A stretch of DNA of 56,997 nucleotides. Source: Acanthaster planci (Eukaryota; Echinodermata; Asteroidea; Valvatida; Acanthasteridae). Where the stretch lies: positions 557,774 to 614,770 of the forward strand of contig NW_019091520.1 in assembly GCF_001949145.1 (NCBI RefSeq), given 5' to 3'. Below, in pieces: positions 1-9,600 of the stretch (within the stretch, counting starts at the first letter, position 1; each line of letters starts with the position of its first letter). Position numbers and translations under genes: made by a program. The notes below the pieces were generated by a model. That model saw nothing but the letters and a program-made list of their open reading frames with translations. It did no database searches and was not told the DNA's origin.

Positions 1-325
1 TTTTTTTCAAAGGTTGAAAACATGACCTAGTAAAACCATTACAAGGAAATGTGCCACTTTTTCAAGAGATGAAAATACAACATCCTCAAAGCAGTACTTT
101 CCAGAAACTTTGTCTTTTTCGTCATTTTTTTCAAAGGTTGAAACTATGACCACCTAGTAAAACCGTTACAAGGAAATGTGCCACTTTTTCAAGAGATGAA
201 AATACAATATCCTCAAAGTAGTACTTTCCAGAGACTTTGTCTTTTTTTTCAAAGGTTGAAAACATGACCACCTAGTAAAACCATTAAAAGGAAATGTGCC
301 ACTTTTTCAAGAGATGAAAATACAA
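1..325. repeat. Tandem repeat, about 2.7 units of ~120 bp
   Basis: Three consecutive units begin at 1, 125 and about 243. Each starts with a T-run followed by 'CAAAGGTTGAAA' and contains 'GGAAATGTGCCACTTTTTCA' and 'AGAGATGAAAATACAA'. Units differ by few substitutions and by T-run length; the third is cut at about 325. The array runs off the left edge, so its full size is unknown. It lies directly upstream of the transporter gene's first exon. Confidence 0.9.
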
Positions 326-501
326 TTGTTATGAATTGTTATCCAACAGTTGTGGTTGTCGTTGTCTTGTGAAGACGAAACAAAAATACAATATTACCAG
401 AACAAGCAAAATCATATAGCACACCGTCGTTTCATGGAGCCTACCGTTCATCAGTGTGGCGTCATAAAAGTAGGTGACTCTTCATGAGGCAAGTCTTCAA
501 G

Positions 502-688
502 ATGGGTTCTCAGTGTGGTAACGCAGGCTGGTATGCCGTACTCTGTGTCCATGTCAACTGGCTGCTATGGACAGGACTCCTCAAAGGTCTAGGGGTGCTG
601 CTGCCGACTCTTCAAGAGCAATTCATGGCAGACACGTGGATGATTGGTGGATTGATAGCGACAATTACTGGTGCTGGCAGTTTCGCAG
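502..688 (+). CDS. Gene A coding exon 1 (TM1 and start of TM2)
   Basis: Encodes residues 1-62 plus one base, ending 'GAGSFAG' at a GT donor (CGCAG|GTATGC). It contains TM1 with K28 and the 'LPTLQEQF' helix-loop that follows TM1 in SLC16 proteins. The reading frame runs on to a stop at 765, but the donor and the match to gene B's exon 1 support splicing here. Alternative in-frame start at 484. Confidence 0.87.
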
Positions 689-3600
689 GTATGCACTGTG
701 TATTTGCCGTCCTTGACACTTGTTATAATGTGAAGGTTACTGAGGGTGCTTTTATTTCTCCTTAATTAATCAAAAAGTAATAGACCTTTCTTTAGGCTAC
801 GTAACAAGCGCAGTTCAAAGCAATTTAATCTAAACGTTATTTAATAAAAACGAAATACTATAAGCCGAAAGTGAATCCATTCTGACACCCATGAAGAAAG
901 TGTTGCAATTTAACAGTTGTTGCCAACATAGGGTGAATTCTCTGAACACTATGGTCTCCAAAACAAAAAAAAATGGTTGTGTTTGTAGCCCCACCCCCCC
1001 CCCGAAAAAACTGCGGATTTGCCAAAACTAGGTGTAATAGGGGGACAGATTAACTAAAGACAGGTCAAAGTGGAACACTTCATTTTCAAACGTAACATGG
1101 TTGTACAAGTGCTTATAAATACTCAGTGGGAACATACTGTCGAATAAAAATTGCTTTTATATCATAAATATATCTTGCTTTCCCTCAGGCTCATAACTTT
1201 GGGTAGCGACGCTGTGTGTACATGTAATTGAAAAGAACTTGAAATCGGCCCGAGTGCAAACCTACTTCTTGTGGCACAGAACAGTAAACGATACACTGTT
1301 AAAAGTGTCGTCTTCAACGATCACTCTTTGGTGTGGAAATAAAATTGTGCAGTGTTGTATTGACACTCCATGGTATTGAATTTCTCTGCAAAGTATTTTG
1401 GGGAAATTTTATTTCTGGTTTGAACTATATAGCATCGTCTAGAACACGAGGGTGTCACACGATAGGCACTGCAGCTTTCCACAAATAGGCCATCCAAACT
1501 CTTGGTGAGCATCCCACACTGTCTCCTCTACTGCGAGTTGGCAGGTGCCAGTTACTCTTTCCGTAAATCCTATGCAGGTCCGTTATCCAGACCGTTGGAG
1601 GTGTTATTTGGTACCCGTATCGTGGTCACAGTCTGTGGATTCCTCTTAGGGGCGTCTGTCATCGTCTCATCCTTCTCGACCACCACTGTCCAGATGACAC
1701 TTACCCTATCCTTAATCGCCGGTATGTTCTTTATTTTAATTCCAACCTTCGTTATCAAGCTGATCAGTCAAGTTCAGTTGCTCACTTTTCAGTGGAGCAT
1801 GGTATACCAATATTTCTAATCCCTATACACACTCTTGCCTATTGTTACTTAACACATCCCCCAGATGTCTCAAAAGAATTCCTGAGATACCAGTATCCCA
1901 AAGACCAACCCAAGGGGGGGGGGTTCTCTCTGTCCCATCGTTTGCTTTATACGGAGGTAGGAAACAAAAGGAGTTTGAACTACCCCGGTTACAACATCTG
2001 GCCAATCACCGCTTTCTGGCATGCCCGGTATGTCCATAGCTAGAGCAGAGCGAATGCACGCTGCGTATCATCCGCTTCACAACCATCAGCCCCATTGTAC
2101 CCCATGATCGTTGCCGAAATTTCTCGCCAGTATCTGCATCCTTAAAACGTCGTACGCTACAGGTTAGGAAGTTGATTATTCCTGCCAACGTTGGTGTTGG
2201 TATGATCTGACAACACCACCAAATGTAATGCTTGCAGATTTGCTTTTATTAGGCTGTGTACCTGAAGTGTTTAGGTGCAGTTACGACCCTTATTGAACGC
2301 TTTGTTCTGGAATTATTTCGGGAATATATAGCCAAAGTTGTTTATTGGATTTTGTGTTCTATTTGAACAATTTTTATGACGGAATTTACACAAAAAGGTA
2401 TTTATGAAATTTCATGATCACTCCTCGTGATGGAACAGCGGATTTTGTTTTTCGTGAACTTAACTGTCAGGTGGTGGTCAACACGTTGTTGGCCAGTCTT
2501 AGCCAAATTCGTAAAAGACTTGGAAAGAGACTTTGGAGAGACGAAATAAAAGAATCACAAACATTGCTTGGATAACGGAGAAGTGCATCAAAACAGTCAC
2601 AAAAATGTTCTAAATATCTAATGATATATATTTCTTCTTTCTGTTCCATGGTCACTGCCATAAGTTGTAGTTAATTGCAAAGAAAACACCATAAATGGTG
2701 CTATAATATTACTGGCCCAAAAGCTAAGCTACAGGCAGTAATCAGGCATTTTTGGAATGTTCACTATTATTCGTCTGACCGGGCGGCGATGATCATCGAG
2801 CACTTTTATGTGCCAGAGTTTTAACTCCTTCTGTGTCCTTCGTCAATGGGCGGAGTATCGATGAACAGTACCTTCAAAGGTTCTAGCTGACTGTTCTCGT
2901 CAAGAGGCTCAAGACCTTTTTGTCAAGTGGTTTACAAGAAGATTGAAGGTAGTGTCAGGAGTTGACATGCATTTCCTCGTGTGAACGGCAAGTTAAGATG
3001 CAGCGTAGAGTTTGACCGCGTGTTAGATTGATTATGAACAATGAGAACGTGATATGCAGTTCCACTCGGCCATTCAAGCGATGAGTGAGTCTCACCGTTG
3101 ATGACATTTTGCCTTTAGCTGTGACAAAGCCCGCAGTACGTGTCATGCAGGTGGTTCTGTTCGTTTTGATAAATGAAATCGGCTCTTGATAACGAGCTGT
3201 TGTGACCCTGGCCCTGCTCGAAAGATGTTCAAATTCAACCATCTTTCGGACAATGATGGTCAAAGTATGGTTAACTGTGGTGGTTGCTCGACCTTCCCTG
3301 ACGCGTTCGAGCCAATTGACGGCATTGGTAAACCCAAAACAATCCTGTGTGACACAGAGGCTTTCTTTAATTAAAATATAATTATTAGAAAATTTGGAGA
3401 AGTGCTCGCCGAGACCGAGGTCTGCCGAATTATCAGATATCTAGTCCTTCCTCAGGGTGGTGTCTAGTCTTTCTTTGCAAAAGAAAATTCTAGTAATTAC
3501 CCTTCCCTTATACGTGATACACAGCAATCTGTTTTTTTTCTTTAAAATATGTTGTGAGCACGTGTATAACCTTCAAACAAACTAATTTTGAAGTTCTGCA

Positions 3601-6600
3601 TGCCTCTTTTTTTCCCCAGGGCCTGGATTAGTGATCAGCAATGTTTTATCGCGAGCCATGACGGGTCGTTATTTCACCACAAACTACGCTACGGTGAACG
3701 GCATTGCGACCTCAGGACACTCTGTGGGCTTGATCGCCATTGCTCCGTTGACTCAAGTTCTTTTAGACACCTATGGCTGGCGAGGTGCCTTGCTACTGCT
3801 TGGGGCTATCAGCACGCATCTTGGTGTGTGTGGCTTCTTGCTGAAAGGACCGGCACACGAGGAGGCACGGGACAACTACCTACCGATCATCTCCAGTGAA
3901 GATGAGCCACAGACAGACACACCAACAAGCTCAAATGCTCAGAAAAAATCCCGACTCCGCATCCTGAAGGACACTGTGAAGGCACAGGGAAATCTTTTTG
4001 GCTGCACGGTTTGCAGTCGCGCTGCATTCTGGATTGCAACGCTTACTTACAGTGACCATATGTTCTTGAGTAGCCTCTGGATGATATACTTCGTCTCTTA
4101 CGCTGAGTCCAAAGGTTTCTCTGGGTACGAGGCCGTGACATTCACCACGGCCGCAGGAATAGGGAACCTGATTATCAAGATTCTTATTGGATTTGTGGTG
4201 GACCGAGGTTGGCTGAAGCTGCGACTTGGCTTGCTCATTTCAATCATGACTTCAAGCGTGGCTCTGTCCACACTTCCTTTGGTGAACTCTTACTGGTTGA
4301 TGATGGTCAATGCCCTCCTCTTCCATGGCTTCAATGGAGCACTAGCTTCATTAAGTGACATATACACCCGGGAACTGCTTGGAGCTGAGGAACTGGTATC
4401 CGCTTTCAGCTGGATGGATCTTCTGGCAGCATCCAGTCAACTTGCCTTCGGATTTTTCCCTGGTAAGACGTACTAAAAACGTAGCTTTTACTTCTTGAGA
4501 ATGACTTTACACTGAAAAGAGCCTTTTTTGCGGGGGGTCCATCTCACAGTTGGGGGCTTTGCCACGCTCTTTTTTTTGGTTGAAACTTGGTATGAATGTA
4601 AAAACGATCGTAATACTTATAGATGGAACATTTGAAATCAATTGCAGTTCAGTTTTGATGTTGCAGTCATCCTGAAGTTCATGCACAGTAGTGGGAAAAA
4701 CACACATTTTGTGCTGACCCATTCGATTTTGACATAAATGGTGTCAAAATGATTGCAAAGAGTTACTCTAAAACACCTGACGGCTCTACTCCCGCTCTGC
4801 AGAGATATCAGAAACCTGTTTGGGGGTCCAACCCGGCTCTTTTATGATTAAAGGCAGCAAAGGTACCTGTGTTTCTGTTCTACGGACAAGTTATCTTTTC
4901 TTGATTTTTTTACACATGCATTGAAAAGTCGATAGTTTTATCTTCTGGTATGATTTTTCTTTTTCATAATGCCATGGAATTTGGTCTCTTCACCTCTCTT
5001 GGTATCTTTCATACGCAGGTAACTGGAACGACCTGTCTTTGGCATTTTACCACTTCGATCGTGTTGGCTTAACATTGCCAACCTTGCAAAGAATTACTGT
5101 ATTTGGGGACAAAATCCTCGAAGTACAGTTCATATTCATGCTTAGATCAAGAATGGACTGGCCCTATTATAGAGGGTTCGGTAGCTACCTGCTGCCATGT
5201 GCAATTAGCCATGTTAATTATGATTCTGAATATATAGGTTTTTGTCAGGCCAATAGAAAAGCTTTAACATTAAATACGTTTCAGCGCTAAGGCTGGTTGG
5301 TTTGTGTACGTATGGCACGCATGGCGCGTACGTGAACTCTTTGTGCATTAACATTAGAGGGTACACGTAAATTAGGTTTAATTAAAGTATTGTCACTGGG
5401 AAATCCTTTTGTCTAATTCAAATCAGTGGTTATTGTTTTAAATTTTAGATAAAGGAACAATTTAAAGTGAAGTTATATTCGATAACGAAAAAGGAAAAGC
5501 AAAATATGCTATGTAGCCGGATTCTGCCATTTCATTCCACACTACTGGTGCTACGTTCGTTCAGAAAACATCTGTAAGACGTCTGAAGACTACGTACGGG
5601 ACGGGAACCGGTCAAGAATTGGAAGAATAAGAACCCTCATATTATGTGACAATTGAGGTATTTCATTCACGCAATTTTATTAGAGATGTATTGGTCCTGA
5701 TGATCATTTATTACAGGACATTGGTGGCGCCCTTCACATTTAACAGCTCTGGCACTCTTCTCCACTCCTCAGCCTTGGTGGCGCTCTTCATGTTCCCTAG
5801 TTCGAGTGGAATAGTTTGTTGACCTGGAGCACACTCTTTTGGCAGTCATCTTGTTTGCCCCTTTTCGTTAAATATCAGCAGTTTTATGAGTCTTTTCTTT
5901 GTTACACGGACAACCTTTATGCGGTAAACCAGTGATCCTCTTACACCTCTTCCAGAAACACAATCATGTCGGTAAGCAAGCACTTTCTTACCATTTCTGA
6001 AGACGATTTTCCATGTGGTTTATTGCATTTTTTGGGGGGGAGGGTGGACTAAAGACTCTTTAATATCCCCATACAGGAAGTTTTCTGGTTTAATCTGCTG
6101 CCTGATGATCTTGTTGTATATTTATAATATTTTATGTTGTTCACATAGTTTTTTGTCAGTTGAATTCGCTGGTTTAACCTTGGCTAATATTTCCCTGAAG
6201 CTACGCCTTTGCAGACGCTAGCACTGTGAAATGACCGTGACAAATAAATGAACTGGTCTTATTGAACATAAACTATACGACAAACCTGAACCCCCTTCAA
6301 CACCAAAGATGTCGTCTTTAACCCCATCCGTTAAAAGTGGGTCAGAAGAAGCAGACATTCAAGACAGTGCAGATCTGCAAAGCCATCCTCAGCGAGCAAG
6401 ACGCCCCACACTCAAGTCACTTTTGGCTTCATTTCAAGGAGTGGAGAAAGAACTTAAGCAGCAATGGAGGGCAACTCAGCAGGCCCTGAGTCAAGACTAA
6501 TTGCTCAAGACTAATCGCTCAAAGCAGATGCACTCCAAGCTAAGCCGATTGTTCTAGAAAACAGCAACAATACCAACAGTCTTATCACCCACGACACAAA

Positions 6601-9600
6601 ATTAGCACATTCACTTGCACTGGAAACAAAATCCAGTGTTTCCGGCCAATCGAGAAGTTAAAAACACAGTTTGCAGTCAACACCTAAAAGGCGTCTTCCT
6701 CCTCTCTCCTCAGTGCCAAGGCCCAAGCCTTGACATCTGCCACATCAACACCTGAGAACGAAGCATACGAAGAGCTTATTGCCAGATGTTCGTCGCAACT
6801 GAAATTCCAACAAGCCCAGAGAGAACTTGAGCAGGTGAGACGTGAAACAGAGTCCTGAATAGAGCAGGCAGGGCATGAGATGGAACCGCAGCCACGGGAA
6901 GCAGCAGTTGAAGCCGATATCCGAATTCTGAAGGGGAAGCGAGCCGCAGCCATTGAACAAGCTCGCTCAAACGCCATTATACAGGCACAACCAGAAAAGA
7001 ACGGGTGTCTAACTTCGCTCTACCAGACCTTGAAGGACCATGCTCTGTTGTTCCGTTCCACTATCGAAGCTGAAACTAACACTAAAATCACCATCAAACT
7101 CCTACCCTAAGCCTAAGAATTTAAGCCAGCCACAGTGGATATTGATTCCTCTCAAAACACCCCTTTGGCTTCACTGCGAGCTGTTCCATTATAAGAATCG
7201 CCCAGAAACGACATTCAGATGTTTCAGTAGTTAACCTGACAAATTAAAGGACCTTGCTGACGCCAGAGACAGCCTGCACACGATCCTGATGTCTATGTTG
7301 GAACTCAATAATGTTCAAGCCATGACTGTCCTCTTTCAAGACTATGGTTGGACTGACCCAAAGTACAGCTATACAGAAGCTCGCCTACTTGGCTGAGTAC
7401 ACGAGAGGGGAAGTCAGAGAAAAAAACTTGTTGACCGTTTCCGTCATCGCTACTTGCAAACCTTTGCGCAGATACTGCTGCCCAAATGAATGATCTTCCT
7501 GGATTGCAGATCCTGAATTATTTCTTAAATCTACACCTGGTTCTTGAGAAACTCCCCATGTTCCCACACAATGCATGGAGGGAAGGAGCTTCAGAATAAA
7601 AGGTTGCAAACGGCATTTACCCACCATTCTCTGAGCTGACAGAGTTCATCAGAGTGAATGCAAGACTTCAGAAAGACCCAGTGCTGTACCCTTCTCCCCT
7701 CTCAGATCACAAGAAACACGGAGCAGCTAACCACCGTAGCCCCGGCTCATCCTTTGAAGTGATGGCTACGTCAACTCCCATGAAGTCCTCATCAACGCTG
7801 AAGACAGCAGTCAGGTGGCTGTTTCATGACAAAGAGCGTCATGGCATTTCCAGGTGCATTGCATTGCGCCGTAAGCCCATCAACGACAGAAGAGTGTTTC
7901 GCAAGACAGAGGGACCTTGCTGCAAGTGTGGCAACAACTACAGAGTCAAGGATTGCAACACTGCGGTTGACGTGCGACATTGGCACCAATATCATAAGCG
8001 CCAAAGGAGAAGTAGAAACAACTTGTTGAGGAGTCCAGTTTCCTCACAACTTTCCAGACCCCCTTTGGCCGCTATCGCTGGCTCCACCTACCCTTCGGTA
8101 CTTCTGTCTCCTCCCAGGTCTACTGGAAACGCTGCAAGGCCCCCCTGGCATTGAATGCATAGCCGATGACGTGCTCATCCACGGACGCATCACTCAAGAA
8201 CATGACGACAATCTTGACAAGTAACTGAAAAGGTGCGCTGAAAAGGGCATCAAGCTGAACCGCGACAAACTTCACGTCAATGTGGAGACAATTTCATTCA
8301 TGGGCCATATCATCTGCAAAGATGGTTTGCAGACTGGCCCTGGAAAGGTTCGTGCCATCATCACCGAGTTCCTCCTCCGACAAACCTGGAACAACTTCGC
8401 CGCTTCCTGGGTACGTACCCAACCTGAATGGCATGGCCCATCCCCTCTTCAACCTTCTGAAGCGTAAGATACCCGGGCAGCGGTCTTCCTCTAAGGAAAA
8501 TGCATTCTTGAGGGTCACACAAGCCATCACATCTACGCCGACTCTCCACTACTACGACCCGGCCAAAGAACTGACTCTTGAGAACGATGCCAATGACTAT
8601 GCCATTGGTTCTGCCCTTCTAAAAGAAGGTAAACCTGTTGCCTTTGCCAGTTTCTTCCTTACTTCCAGCGAGCGGAGCTATGCTCAGATCGAAAGAGAAA
8701 TGCTAGCTGTTGTTTTCGGTCTAGAGAAATTCCACCGGTATACCTTTGGAAGGACCCTGACTGTCATCACTAATCACAAACCTCTTGTTGCAATCAGCAA
8801 GAAGCCTCTGTCCAAGTCCCCCAGGCGCCTACAATCCCTACTGCTTCGCACACAGGTATACAACTTTGAGCTTATTTACCGTCCTGGCAAGGAAGTTCAC
8901 TTTTCTGATGCACTGTCACGTGCACCACTCAGTGACATGGCCGCAGAGGACAAACTCATTGTGAATAGGCCTAACCTCAAGCGCACCCCCTTCTCCGCTG
9001 ACCGGCTATTCCATCTACGCACAGCCACTAAGGCTGATGAAACGCTGAGTTGCCTGATGGACAGAATCAAGACCGGTTGGCCTGACACAAAGCAGAATGT
9101 TCCCGCAGTTCTCTTTCTGTACTTAGGCTATGGCGATGAATTGACTATCCAAGACGGCATTGTCCTCGGTGGTTACCGAGTGGGCATTCCTCTCTCCATG
9201 TGCAATGACATGAAGCAAAAGGTACATGCCGGTCACCTAGGTATTAACACCTGTCTGCGTCTAGCACGAGACCTCATTTTTTGGCCTGCTATGTCCCAGA
9301 TATTCAGCAGTATGTTGAATCGTGCGAGACATGTGCGACCGACATCAATCTATGTCTGTCTATCTGTCTGTCACCACACAGTCAAAACACCACACAGTCA
9401 AATTTAAGTTAATTGAAATATAACATGTACTGTTTTATTCCTTTAAACACCACTTACCATAAGAAATTAGAAAAGACAAGAGAAATCAGACAAGTATTTA
9501 AAGTATTCAAAGCATATGCAGTGACATTGCAGATTCGCGTGTTCGTTGGGAAGAATGCGCCTGTTCTTGATAAAGCAATCGAAGACGTGCGTCGCTGCCT

